Assembly (NCBI GenBank): GCA_022414725.1
Contig: CM039464.1
Coordinates: forward strand, 20,883,820 to 20,947,819
Reading direction: 5' to 3'
DNA: 64,000 nucleotides
Source: Microglena sp. YARC
Taxonomy: Eukaryota; Chlorophyta; Chlorophyceae; Chlamydomonadales; Chlamydomonadaceae
Position numbers and translations under genes: made by a program
Shown: positions 1-11,241 of the stretch, in pieces
Position numbering within the stretch: position 1 is the first letter of the stretch
Layout: every line of letters starts with the position of its first letter
The notes under the pieces: model-generated
Databases searched by the model: none
The model's input: the letters and a program-made list of their open reading frames with translations, nothing else
What the model was told of the DNA's origin: nothing

Positions 1-192
1 GGGGGGGCTACACATGGCAGCTTCCAGCCAGCCCCATGAGCCAGACACTGGGGCAAGCCCAAAGCTTCCAGCTGCATTTGAATGCCTGTCATATCAGCTT
101 TCAGACGTACTAGCTACCTTCAGGTTTGGCTCAAGGACAGGGGAAGGGAGCTGCCTAGAAGCTGCAACATGTAGCCCAAAAAAGAAACAGTG
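1..192. mobile_element. MITE of the CACTGTTTCTTTTT family, left end cut by the window
   Basis: Ends with GGGAGCTGCCTAGAAGCTGC and a terminal AAAAAAGAAACAGTG, the reverse complement of the end CACTGTTTCTTTTT seen in better copies at 9066-9268, 38878-39096 and 42482-42688. It lies just downstream of exon 3 of the Nudix gene. Internal words (AGGTTTGGC, CAGCTGCATTTGAATGCC) recur near 9500. Confidence 0.6.
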
Positions 193-205
193 GGATGCAG
201 CTCAC

Positions 206-3200
206 CTCATTTTCATTAAAGCTAATTTTTCCATCATAGTCGCGCAGCTGGTAGCTCTCGACAAACTCATAATCTTTGATACCTGACATGAGAGAGTGAT
301 ACTGGTATGTATAGATGTATGTATCAGTCTATATTACATTGTACATGGTTGCATAGTCCTCGGCAAAGATGAGTTTCAGCCGTTCACATATCTGTATCCT
401 CATCAGTGGGCTCTCGTCGCAATTAGTAGGTAGCTCTCGACTAACTCATAATCTTTGATACTTGACATGGGAGGCAGCAGGGATTTTTTTTTCAAATCTG
501 AAATTGGTTTTTTTCTAGCTCTGTGGATTTAAGCCTCCTCCAGGGACAGAATTGTACAGCTTTGTACAGCTCTTAATAGCTTTTATAGCTTTTAGGGCCA
601 TTTAGGGGGGGGGGGGGGGACTTTGGTTTTTACATTTGTACAGCGATAATTTCACCAAAACGGGGTCAAAACAAGCAATCTATATACATAGCAGAAAAAT
701 ATCCATGGGAGGCAGTGAACCTCATTGAGAAGGAGGAAGGCCATCGTTTTTCTTTTCAGCTACCAGCTGCAGCTTCTTGACAGCTCCCTGAGCCAGCCAT
801 TGGGCCAAGCCCCAAGATGTCAACAATACAGGAAAGCTGGTTGTGTCAGCTTCAAGGTGCACTAGGTTGCATCAGGTTTGGCTGCCTAGCCTGACAGGGG
901 AGCCGCCTAGAAGCTGCTGCTCGTAGCTGAAAAGAAAACTATGATGACAGCTCATAAGGGGGATGCAGCGAGATCCCTGTTATTATCGATGGCAATCTAA
1001 TATATTTTATTATGAATGGCAATCTAATCCAGGGTACTACATTTTGTCAAATTGGTCAGCGCTTGAAGCACACAAACGTCAAATTGGTCAGCGCTTTCTG
1101 GTGCGATGAGCGCAAAAACTGCGGGCTGCGCCCACAGGGGGTCGAAAAAACTGCGCGAAACGCACAGTGGGGTGCAATCTAATCCCTGTTATTATCAATG
1201 GCAATCTAATCCATGTTACTATGAATGGCAATCTAATCCATGTTACTATGAATGGCAATCTCATCTCTGTTATTATCAATGGCAATCTAATCCATGTTAC
1301 TATGAATGGCAATGTAATTCCTGTTTATGAATGACAATCTAATCCCTGTTATTACGAATGGCAATCTAATCCCTGTTATTATCAATGGCAATCTAGAGTA
1401 GACCTAGGGACCATGTTGGAGCTAGCTGACCTCAATCAAGTGTTTCTTTCAATCAGCTCATCCTAGCAATCTAGAGTAGATCTTGATTGTTTGAGGTTAG
1501 GAAAGTCCCTGAAGCGTCTTCGCCTATCCCTGGACTGCAACATCCATAAAATTGCGCAGGCAGGATAATAAAAATGTACAGAAGCAGGATAATAAAAATA
1601 GACATAGACATAAGGCCCCCATAAGGCAAAATAAAAAGGAGCACCAATTTGTAGGGAACGGCATATTATACGGTGTTGACCAAAGGCGAGTATGATATCA
1701 TATGATATCATACAAATTGCATCATGTGATATCGTATATAAATAGTAACTTAAGCCTTGTCAGGCTGCCGGCATCATATGATATCATATTGCCGTTCCCT
1801 ACCTATTTCTAGGGAAAGGCTAAGTTAGTTAATATTAGTGAATGAATAATATTAGTGAATGTTCATATTAGACCAAATACCCATCTCACCAGAATTTTGA
1901 ATTTATTTGAAAAACTAATATTATTTAGATGCTATAACAGGCACTATAATAATATTAGTTAATATTAGTTTTTCAAACACTAATATTAGTTGCCATTCCG
2001 GCGTTCCGTACCTATTTCTGGCAGATCCAGTTTGCGCATGTGGCAGAGTTGCACGGGAGCTCCTAGGGACTCAGGCAACTCGCTCTTCAGTATCCCCAGC
2101 TCCTCCTGAAGGCCCCTTAAAGCAGCGGCACCAAAGCTCTCTCCAGCTTCCAGGTGTTCTACGTTCACATGCAAAGGGGCAGCAGTTTGACAGTCACTTT
2201 ACATTATGTTACATTACGTTGTCATCAGCAGGCCATTGTTGACCCAAGACAAGCCCGCTCCACAACATCTGGGGGGTCCTCCAACTAATCCTTAAAGTTG
2301 GAAGAGAGGCTTTGGGGCTGCAATGAGTCATTTGTGGGATTGTACAAATATAGGTAGTTTTGCAGACTCCTCAGTGCAGCAGCACCATAGCTGTATCCAG
2401 CTCCCATGTTTTCTGGGGTCACATGCAAAGGGGCAGTAGTTTGGCGTTCACTTTGGAAGAGAGGCTTTTGGGTTGGCCAGTCATTTGTGGGATGGTATAA
2501 ATTAAGGCAGGGACCGGCATATCATATGATGTTGACCTAAGGTGGGCATGATACAATTTGATATCATACAAATTGCATCAGATGATATATAAATGGTACA
2601 TTTAGGCTAGCCAGACTGCTGGCATCATATCTTATTATATAAAGTAGCGCGTAGTAGGTTGTCTGGGGGTTGGCGCGTGCCCGGCGCGTGTTTGGGACTT
2701 TGGTTCCATATCTTGCTGACCTGTCGCTGACGTGGCCATGGGGGTCCTCCCGTCGGAACGACGGGCTCAATGCTAGTGATATCATATGATGACATGATTT
2801 CATGTGATATCACATTGCCGTTCCGTTCCGTTATTGTAGTTTTGTAGACCCCTTAATGCAGCAGCACCACAGCTCTATCCAGCTCCCAGGTGTTCTGGGG
2901 TCACATGCAAAGGGACAGCAGTTTGAAGATCAATTAGGAAGAGAGGCTTTTGGGTAAAGCAGTGATTTGTGGGGTGGTCTAAATATAGGTTGTTTAAATG
3001 TATGTTCTGGGCCCCCAGGCCCATTGAAGGGTTTATTTCCTATGCCCATGCAATTGATGATCCCCCGTGCCCATGTACAAGGGATTCTTACCAGCAACTG
3101 ACAGATCCCATTGCTTTGGCCCGACCTTCTTCTGAGCAGATCTCCGCTGGATCGCCAGGTTGCCCTCCAAGTTGAAAACAAAGCAATACACGGCTCGGTG

Positions 3201-3341
3201 AAAGATCCCGTTCTTGTGAACCACTCCTCGATGCTCCGTGCCGATGTGCCTCCCCTTCTCGTCGAATATATCGAATAGCTCGCGGTCGTTCTCAGCTGCC
3301 ACTGCTTGAGGCTGCTGCAGCTGCTGCACCGCTGTTGCCAT
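206..3341 (-). CDS. Nudix hydrolase, IDI-like subgroup (5' part, three exons seen)
   Basis: Exons on the minus strand are 3341-3092, 2158-2012 and 282-206; phases agree (250 nt, then 2+144+1, then 2+75) and every intron is GT-AG. The first exon gives ELFDIFDEKGRHIG and QWDLSVA, the second completes the Nudix box (EHLEAGESFGAAALRGLQEE, then LGI), the third gives DYEFVESYQLRDYDGKI. Nudix enzymes cleave nucleoside-diphosphate-linked compounds using the box glutamates for Mg2+; the substrate cannot be read here. The box has RGL where many families have REL, and E before H where many have G; I believe this is normal for a subgroup with SVAEH...RGLxEELGI, not decay. Start ATG 3341 is the first good one in frame; the frame stays open upstream to about 3503, so a longer N-terminus or another exon is possible. 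About 158 residues are visible and the C-terminus lies left of base 1. Both introns contain MITEs and copies of the following exon. Confidence 0.82.
427..469 (-). repeat. Copy of the Nudix exon 3 acceptor region
   Basis: Read on the minus strand, this repeats the start of exon 3 (TATCAAAGATTATGAGTT, then GTCGAGAGCTAC) with its intron edge CATGTCAAG in place of CATGTCAG. The copy sits upstream of the real acceptor, inside the intron, about 180 bp away. Confidence 0.7.
478..707. mobile_element. hAT-like MITE, CAGGGATTTTT family, with perfect 8-bp target duplication
   Basis: Starts CAGGGATTTTT, ends ATATCCATG, and is flanked by GGAGGCAG at 470-477 and 708-715. Contains a run of G at about 606-619. 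The related copy at 33399-33612 is in the opposite orientation (shared: GCGATAATTTC, GGGGTCAAAAC, TAGCTTTTAGGGCC). No coding capacity. Confidence 0.8.
735..945. mobile_element. MITE-like TIR element (CTTTTCAGCTACCAGCTGC ends)
   Basis: Left end TTTTTCTTTTCAGCTACC and right end GTAGCTGAAAAGAAAACTAT are inverted repeats of about 35 bp ending in the shared GGGAGCTGCCTAGAAGCTGC motif. Related to, but distinct from, the CACTGTTTC family; another copy is at 38640-38825. I could not identify a clean target duplication. Confidence 0.6.
968..1395. repeat. 25-27-bp minisatellite with a fragment of the CAGGGTACTTCC MITE inside
   Basis: Units follow GGCAATCTAATCC plus TGTTATTATNAAT, about nine copies. 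Between about 1029 and 1170 the array is interrupted by a decayed piece of the hAT MITE seen at 8583, 9664 and 39378 (shared AAATTGGTCAGCGCTT, GCGCCCACAGGGGGT, ACTGCGCGAAACGCACAGTG). The Nudix intron spans all of this. Confidence 0.75.
1653..1801. mobile_element. hAT-like palindromic MITE, TAGGGAACGGCA family
   Basis: Terminal inverted repeats TAGGGAACGGCA and TGCCGTTCCCTA. The interior is built of ATATGATATCATATG palindromes, a GTTGACCAAAGGCGAGTATG motif and GTCAGGCTGCCGGCATC. Copies lie near 2513, 20224, 27313, 30055, 33093 and 34590. The right flank CCTATTTC is shared with the adjacent element. Confidence 0.75.
1810..2010. mobile_element. hAT-like MITE next to the Nudix exon 2 donor, perfect target duplication
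   Basis: Begins TAGGGAAAGGC, ends GGCGTTCCGTA, flanked by CCTATTTC at 1802-1809 and 2011-2018. The AT-rich interior repeats TTAGTTAATATTAGT; a relative lies at 31291-31375. Read on the minus strand the gene-side end is AAATAG, then GTACGG: the splice donor GT spans the boundary between target duplication and element. Confidence 0.8.
2360..2445 (-). pseudogene. Decayed copy of Nudix exon 2 inside intron 1
   Basis: Minus-strand acceptor CCCCAG at 2413 is followed by a copy of the Nudix-box exon start. It translates as NMGAGYSYGAAALRSLQK, so the first metal-binding Glu of the box (GES) is Tyr. The flank GGAAGAGAGGCTTT is shared with the other copies, so a unit of exon plus intron was duplicated. 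Confidence 0.72.
2513..2820. mobile_element. TAGGGAACGG-family MITE with an inserted unrelated block
   Basis: Starts GCAGGGACCGGCATATCATATG and ends GATATCACATTGCCGTTCC. Its right half is interrupted at about 2636-2775 by GC-rich DNA (GGCGCGTGCCCGGCGCGTG) not present in other family members. Confidence 0.6.
2843..2925 (-). pseudogene. Second decayed copy of Nudix exon 2, with a stop codon
   Basis: Minus-strand acceptor CCCCAG next to 2894 and the exon start AACACCTGGGAGCTGG, then TAG in frame exactly where the real exon has the catalytic GAG; the rest reads SCGAAALRGLQ. It lies between exon 1 and exon 2, on the acceptor side. Confidence 0.72.
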
Positions 3342-3518
3342 CGCTCGGAATGCTGCGTGGGTTTGACTATCCTCGGTAGTTAGCTGCTTCGCCGATGGGC
3401 AAATAATTTGTTGCAATACCTGGCACCCAGCCAATAAATGAACTCTAAGTGAAGGTGCCTGTTGTATGCTGGCTTGAAACAGTTTTGAAGATTGATGAGA
3501 CACGGAACTCCAACCGCC

Positions 3519-3773
3519 TTAGTCCAACCTAAATAGCAGGTAGAAGTTTTCCCTTATGGTTGTGGACTTTAAAAGCTCAGGCGGAGTTCCTGTAGGGTTT
3601 TTTTCAAATCTTACGGGGAGACTGATCAATCCTTTTGGCGAGTAGTAGCTGAATCCACCTCGGCAGTAGCTGAACTTCTGCTGATCATATTTGTCGAAAC
3701 TTCGAAACCACCGGGCGATTGTGCACAATACCTCTATCACTGCTTCAAACCTCTTCTTTACCTCTCTAGCCAT
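3519..3773 (-). CDS. Unrecognised 84-codon ORF upstream of the Nudix gene
   Basis: Open from MAREVKKRFEAVIEVL to LLFRLD. I recognise no family. It could be a 5' exon of the Nudix gene or a chance ORF; its composition (Phe, Tyr, Lys, Arg rich, no low-complexity runs) is compatible with coding. No splice link to 3341 was resolved. Confidence 0.25.
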   Translation of the reverse strand: MAREVKKRFEAVIEVLCTIARWFRSFDKYDQQKFSYCRGGFSYYSPKGLISLPVRFEKNPTGTPPELLKSTTIRENFYLLFRLD

Positions 3774-4948
3774 CTACAATCATTCTGATTAAACGGCAAG
3801 ACTAACCCAAACCACAGTTCCTGATCTTTCGTGACGCAACTCTCGAGTTCGCGATCGTCCAATACCAGACTTGAATCAAGGGTTGCGCGAAACGGTAATG
3901 CTAGCCTATCCCTTCAGTATAAATCGTGATTGCCGACTTGATCAATTGTCATAACTGGCGAAGCAGTCTTTCTTGTCAAACGGACCGACACGTTGGTCGG
4001 GACAACTCGGCAGTTGGAACTAACCCTACCGGGCAGACAAGGGCTGCCAGCCGTTTCTCTGGATATCTGTCAGAGGCGACAGGTGAAAATGTATTATGGA
4101 TGTTTACTCAACTGCAATTGAGCGATTGAGAATGGTTGTCCTGGGCTTGCCCTGTGGGGTGTTCTGTGGGGGGGGTGGGGGGTGGTGGGGGGGGGGGGGG
4201 GGGTTGGGGGGAAGGGGCTGATGTGGGAGGGATGGGGGTGGGAGGTGGGAGGTGGGGAGCCTTGAAATAAGGAATCTGTTTTTAGGTGGTTTCTACAAGT
4301 TAGAATGCACCAGACACAACTTATCCAACTATCCCTCCTGGCCGAGCCACCCAATTACTCAGCCGAAGTACCCACACCAATTACTTTATGTGCAAGACAT
4401 ATTTGGAAGGCAGCGAGAACTAAAAGTGCTTCTATGTATGCATCCATCAATATATACCTTTGCTTCAAGTGTGAATCTTCCTCAGCCTCGTCACCAATCG
4501 AATTTCTGGTGTAACCCTCTCGCTACTCATTCTCCTTCTTAGCATTCGCGTGCCTCTTCGTATATATGCTTCAATCCATGGGTATCCACTTTGTCTAAAG
4601 GGGATTGCCCAACCTTAACAATCAAGGCCAACTCTAGAATTTCAGAAGGGGCTCAGGATTGAAACACACAACTTTGGGAAATGACCCCCAAACAAATCTT
4701 AAGCATGATGCACATGAAGGAAGTCCTGAGTTCAAATGCTTAACAGATATTTTGATTCTACGTTTTCTCTCATACCTCTCAATACATCTGCCTCTGTTTG
4801 TCAATGATCACATGAAGAGATTGGACCAACACTATGTGTATAAGAGTAATGCTTTGAATGCTGATGCTGCTCCCGAAGACGGCGAGCAGCTATGTAGCCA
4901 ATCTCAATTTCGAGAATACACACCAAACCTACCCCAAACACAGTTTGC
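3774..4948. other. Intergenic region between the divergent Nudix and F-box genes
   Basis: The two genes are transcribed away from each other, so both promoters should lie here. I see no convincing TATA element. 4160-4260 is a G-rich block (runs of up to about 17 G) able to form quadruplexes. No recognisable gene. Confidence 0.5.
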
Positions 4949-5128
4949 ATGAGCGATGCCCTTGGAGGCATGGAAGCTGGTACATCAAGCACCAGCCTCT
5001 TAGATCTACCCAATCAAGTGATTGATGCGATCGCCGACCAGCTCTGGGGCAGGGACGTCCTGTCACTACGAGCTGTACACACAACATTGAGATGGCTACA
5101 GCCCAGAGGCAAGGTACGTGCATGTGAT

Positions 5129-5161
<33 letters not shown>

Positions 5162-5297
5162 TATTTTTGCAGTCTTGCCAAAGCTGAAGCTACATGGGAT
5201 TGGGTCATCTATATCTACCTTAATCTCTTTCTCTATCTATCTGTCTATCTTTCTATCTCCCTATCTCTATCTCTCTATCCTTATCTTTATCTATCTA

Positions 5298-5364
<67 letters not shown>

Positions 5365-8300
5365 CATCCATCCATCCATCCATCCATCCATCCATCCATC
5401 CATCCATCCATCCATCCATCTGTAATGTTTAAATGGTCAAGGGTATTCAGTTTTTATGTGTCAGTGTCTGACAGATTTGTTTTCCCTTATGTATAGCTAT
5501 CGCAACTTTGGGCAAAACGTGTATGGTTTCGGTGGCTACAGAGAGGAGATGGATACATAAACTCTCACATTTCAATCAAACTAAGGCACACTGCTGGGCA
5601 CAATCATAAAAGAATCCCTCTACAGCTCTTCCCCCTTCTCCAGTCCTGGTCTAACCCACAGAAGAAGAAAACAAACGTGGTAGGAGAATCCTGCCAGTCT
5701 GAAATTTATAATAATCCCATGCCCTGTCCGACCAGTGCCCAGGACATCAGTGCTTTTTATTTTTAAGCCCTTCCTATCACGGTTGGCAAGTCCCTTTAGC
5801 CTATTTGGCCTACCCTTGGACTGTAACACACATGCATACATACAAACAAATAAAAAACATAATCCAAATAGCATGCGCTGTCATGTGCATGGATCGCATG
5901 CCAAATTAGATGCCGCTGCTGCTAGACAGGACACACGCATGTGCACTATCTGGCCTACCCCTGGATTGTAACATACATACATACAGTGCCAGCTTGACAT
6001 GAAAAAGCTAGGTAGGGGGACGTTAGCCCCCACTTACCTTAACCCGAAAAACACCCAATCACTACTAAACCTTCGATTCAAAACTCAAACCACTAAACCC
6101 TAAACCCTAAACTCCATAACTTAATTAGGTTGGGTTACCTTCCCCCCACCAAAAAGCTCCTTCATTAAAGAATCCTGCCAGTCTGAAAATATCCCATGCC
6201 TGACCCATTTAAGTGTAAACAACGCGGATGTGCACATTGTAGCTACAGCACTTTCTGAGACCTCCCACCACCTCCCACCACCCACCGCCCCCAAACCTCC
6301 CCCCCCACCACCTCCCACCACCTCCCCCCCCACACACACCCCACCCCACCCCACCCCCCACACACACAAGCACCACACACCACACACACACACTGCCTCA
6401 CTCCCCTGGACAGTGCCCACTTGACCTGCAAGAGCTTTTGCAAGTCATGACCAGTGCTGATAGTCCACTATTGGTCGACCTGTGTGGGAGGTGCCTGAGC
6501 AGCAAGAAGCGCACAGTGGGGCAGCTCCTGCTGAGTGTTGCTGGAGTACATCTGAGAGATGGCACTATCGAGCTCCCGAGCGACAAGGATGAGTTGGTGA
6601 TTTGTGGACAGGATGTCCTGCTTGAAGCAGTCACCATCCGTCGGAAAAGTGGGACCAAGGATGCCAAGGTGAGCTTCCAGGCGATAAGGATGAGTTGGTG
6701 ATATGTGGACAGGATGTCCTCCTGGAGGCTGTCAAAATCCATCGGAACAGCGGGACTAAGGATTCAAAGGTGAGCTTCCAGGCGATAAGGATGAGTTGGT
6801 GAGACCGGTATGTAGACAGGATGTCCTGCTGGAGGCGGTCGCCATCCTGCGTAAAAGCAAGGCCAAGGAGGCAAAGGTGAGCTGCAGACCGATAAGGATG
6901 AGTTGGAAATATGTGGATAGGATGTCCTCCTGGAGGCGTTTACCGTCCGGCAGAAAAGCGGGACCAAGGATGCAAAGGTGAGCCTCTAATCAATAAGGAT
7001 GAGTTGGTGATATGTGGATAGGATGTTCTACTGGAGGCTGTAAAAATCCATCGTAAAAGCAGGACCAGGATGCATAAGTGATGCGTTGCAACCAATAGCA
7101 CCACACACCTCTTTGCATATATCAGTGAATGAAACTATCACTGCACATACCAGTGAATAAAACTATCACTGCACATACCAGTGAATGAAACTATCACTGC
7201 ACATACCAGTGAATGAAACTATCACTGCACATACCAGTGAATGAAACTATCACTGCACATACCAGTGAATGAAACTATCACTGCAGCACAAACTCAGGGC
7301 CCCCATCGGTAAAACGATTGTTTGGGGTTCAGCTCATCAATACTTTTTCTTGTTAGCCTTTCCTGTCACGGTTGGGCAAGTCCCTTTAGCCTATTTGGCC
7401 CACCCCTGGTAACATACATACATGCACCAGAACAGCATCACACACTCCCCAGCACCCAAAACAACCAACCGCGCAACATGTATATTGTTACAGTCCAGGG
7501 AACCAAATGTGCTAAAGGGACTTGTCCAACCATGACAGGAGGGGCTATAACGAAAAGGCACTGATGAACAGAGCCTCAAATAATCGTTTTACTGACGGGG
7601 GCCCTGAGTTCGTACTCCAGTGAAAATTTAAAATGTGTGTGTACGGTATGGGGGGGGGGGGGGGGGGGGCTTGGAATTGGAAGATGGTGATTAGCCCAGA
7701 GTTGGGCTGAAAACCATGTAATAATCCATTCAACTCTAAAGTTCGTGCTACAGTGAAAAGACATGTAGCTCTGCACCTACAACAGCTGCATCACACACTC
7801 CTCAGCATACAGCGCAACAAGCAGCGCCACACAAATATATCAGTACATGCAGGATCGCCCTGAGTTCGTCCTGCATTGATAATTTACAGCACCTGCCCCG
7901 CCACTCTTTTGTCAGGCACCGGAAAATCCACAATCACCGCGGGTATCTTAGCCGAACTTGCTGAAAATCTCTCTGACAAGTTCTATGCAGCGTCGCAAGC
8001 GACGCAAAAAATTGGCGGAGAGTGTTCGCGACAGAGCGACAGGTGGCAACAGAAATGAGTTAGTTACAAGACTATTGGCTGGCGTGTCAGGCTTCGTCTC
8101 AGGGGGGCGGTCGCACAAACGGACAACGGGGTGACCCTGGGGGCTCCCACCCCCCAGAAGGGGGGGCTCCGCCAAATATATCAGTGCATGCAAGATCGCA
8201 CAGCAACAAACAGATGATCAACTCTTACTGTACCACGTATCAGAATGAACTCGGCACTTTCACTCCACATTCCACTTTCCACTTTAACTCCACTTTCACT

Positions 8301-10989
8301 CCACTTTCCACTTTCCACTTTCCACTTTCACTCCACTTTCCACTTTCCACTTTCACTCCACTTCCCACTTTCCACTTTAAGTCCACTTTCCACTTTCACT
8401 CCACTTTCCACTTCCCACTTTCCACTTTCCACTCTCCACTATCACTCCACTTTTCGAGGTGGAAGCGGCTGAACAAATCTGCTTTCATGTCACTATTAGA
8501 TATTGCAGGTTCTGCTGCCCCAGCTTCTGGCTACCATGCTATTCAACAAACTGCAAAGATGTGGAGATCCAAGGAGTACAACCAGGGTACTTCCAAGCGC
8601 GCGCTTATTCACACTGGCGCGCTGCCTTTTTGAGCCCCACTGCGCGTTTCGCGCAGGTTTTTGCAACCCCCTGTGGGCGCGGCAAGCAATTTTTGCGCTT
8701 TGGCACTACAAATCGCAGTTAATTTGTTTTCAAGTGCGCTAAAGCGCTGGCCAATTCGGCCAATAGAAGTACCCTGAGTACAAGCATGAACTAGACATCA
8801 AATTGGTGGAAGGGTACCCCCCTCAGTCTTGGGATATTAATAGGTACTGCTGTGCCAGTTGCTGGCTACCATGCTAGTCAACACACCGCAAAGATTTCCA
8901 AGGAGTACATGCATGAGCTAGGCATCGAATAGGTGGAGGGGTTTCCCCCTCAGTCTTGGGATATTAATAGGTACTGCTGTGCCAGCTACTGGATACCAGC
9001 AGCCACCATACCAAGGCCATTTACAGCAGACCTTGACAAAAGTAAACATTTGATTTCACCATATGCACTGTTTCTTTTTCGGGTGATGAGTATCAGCTTC
9101 TAGGCAGCTCCCTTTACCTATCCTTGGGCCAAATCTGAAGCTAGCTAGTGGGTATGTAAGCTGTCATGGCAGGCATTCCAATGCAGCTGCAAGCTTTGAG
9201 TTTGAGCCGTTGGCTGGCTGATGGGGCGGAAGGGAAGCTGCCATAGGTAGCTCAAAAAAGAGACAGTGACCACATGCACACCTTTTTCCGGCTCAAGAAG
9301 GGGATCTTCTGGGAGCGGAGAGGATTTGGTGTCTGTCGAAGTTGGGCTCCTGGTGGGTTATTTTACATAAGCATCCAACAGATCATCCATTTTGCCAGAT
9401 TTCATAGGATAAATTCAGATTTTCTGTTTATTTTGTGGGCTTTGCATGGCAGCTTCCCGCCAGCTCCGTTAGCCAGCCACTGTGCCAATCCCACAGTTTT
9501 CAGCTGCATTTGAATGCCTTTTATGTCAGCTTTCAGGCTTCAGGTTTGGCCCTAGGACAGGGAAAGGGAGCTGCCTAGAAGCTGCTGCGTGTAGCCCCCC
9601 AAAAGTAAGTGGTCGGTTGAAACAACGAAGCGTGCAGTCCCGCGAGCTCAGGCTGGTTGGTTCCAGGGTACTTCCATTGACCAAATTGGCCAGCGCTTTA
9701 GCGCACTTGAAAAAATAAAAACTGCGCTTTGTAGTGCAAAAAGCGCAAAAAATGCTTGCTGCGCCCACAGGGGGTTGCAAAAAACTGCGCGAAACACGCA
9801 GTGAGGCTCAAAAAGTCAGCGCGCCAGCGCGCAAAAGTGCGCGCTTGGAAGCACCCTGGTTGGTTCAATATAATTCATCAGCCTGACAAGTCTGTGATTT
9901 GAGCCCTTTCCAGGTTCCCAAATTTCAGACCTGCCGCCTTGGAATTGGTTGAGACCTCCCCTCCACCGTGGCGCAGTGATCCAAGCTCAGGCACAGTAGC
10001 GGTGTGCGAAACAAAAAACCTGTAGTAAGCATTCCCCAGTGCAAGCGAACGGGAAGGTTCCTTCAAACTCACGCCCCGTGGCAAGACGTATGAATTCTCA
10101 TTGTGCAGTCCGATTGTTGCACACTGTGACTGTAATGGGGCGAGACGGTCGCTCAAGGCCAGTCGGGCGCAAGGGGATACTTGCATGAGAGTCACCGCCC
10201 CATTCGATTCCAATTGATCCCAATCAAAGCCCTCAAATTTATTCTGCATCCATGATATCTTCAGAGCTCGTGGTTGGCCCCTGTGCAAGCAAGCGGCTGG
10301 CCCCCTCAACCTCACGCCTCAAAATAAGGTGTACCATTTATTTGTTATGTCTTGAGAGCCTGGCCTTGGGCACAAAGCCTGTTAGCTTCGCCTAGCCTGG
10401 TTGCCTTGTGGCCTGTTAGCTTTGCCTAGGCTGGTAGCCTGGTAGCTCACATTACGTTTTTTGCGGTGCCCCCCCTTATGGGAGGCGGTGGCCCCCAGGG
10501 TCACCGCATTGTCCGTTTGTTCGACCACAACAAACAAGAAACAAGAAACGCTGGCCCTAACTGTCCCGGAAACCCTGGCTTTGGTCTGCTGCCCTCGATT
10601 CCGTTGCCACCTGTCACTCCGATAGCCAACACTCTCCGCCAATTTACCACATTGCTTGCGATGCGCCTAGGACTTGTCATCAGTTGCTTGCATGTATACA
10701 ATCCCTACAAACACACCTATACACTAACCGCCCCTGTCCCCATGGCTCCATGCATGCTCACAGGTTATGGCCCTGGAAGTAGCGCGCAGAGGACTCACTT
10801 CAGTTCGCAACCTGGTCAGCGTAGAGGGAGTGAAAGGGGCAAGCTTTGTTGGATGCAATGTGCACGGACTGCTGGAAGTAGTGCGAGGTGGAATCCTGCA
10901 TCTGGCGGAGTGCCTGGTGGTTGGCCCCACGCGTGTAAGCCGAACGGACTCGCGCTTGTACGCTTCAGGTATGCAGTGTGTGTGTTTGT

Positions 10990-11041
<52 letters not shown>

Positions 11042-11208
11042 CCCTGCCGTAGGTTCTGGAAGTGACACTCACACACACACACACCTGGTGGTTGGCCCCA
11101 CTCGTGTGAGCCGAACAGACTCGTGCTTGTATGCTTCAGGTATGCAGTGTGTGAGTGAGTGTGTGTGTGTGTGTGTGTGGTGTGTGTATGCAGTGTGTGT
11201 GTGCTTGT

Positions 11209-11241
<33 letters not shown>

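Noticed and set aside
1653..1801. TA-inserting mariner-like MITE
   Set aside because: The copy at 20224 has a perfect 8-bp duplication, so the flanking TA is part of a hAT-type TAGGG terminus.
2012..2158. Nudix box inactivation (RG instead of RE)
   Set aside because: The SVAEH...RGLxEELG form is, to my knowledge, found in a subgroup of IDI-like Nudix enzymes; the metal-binding glutamates of EELG and GES are present.
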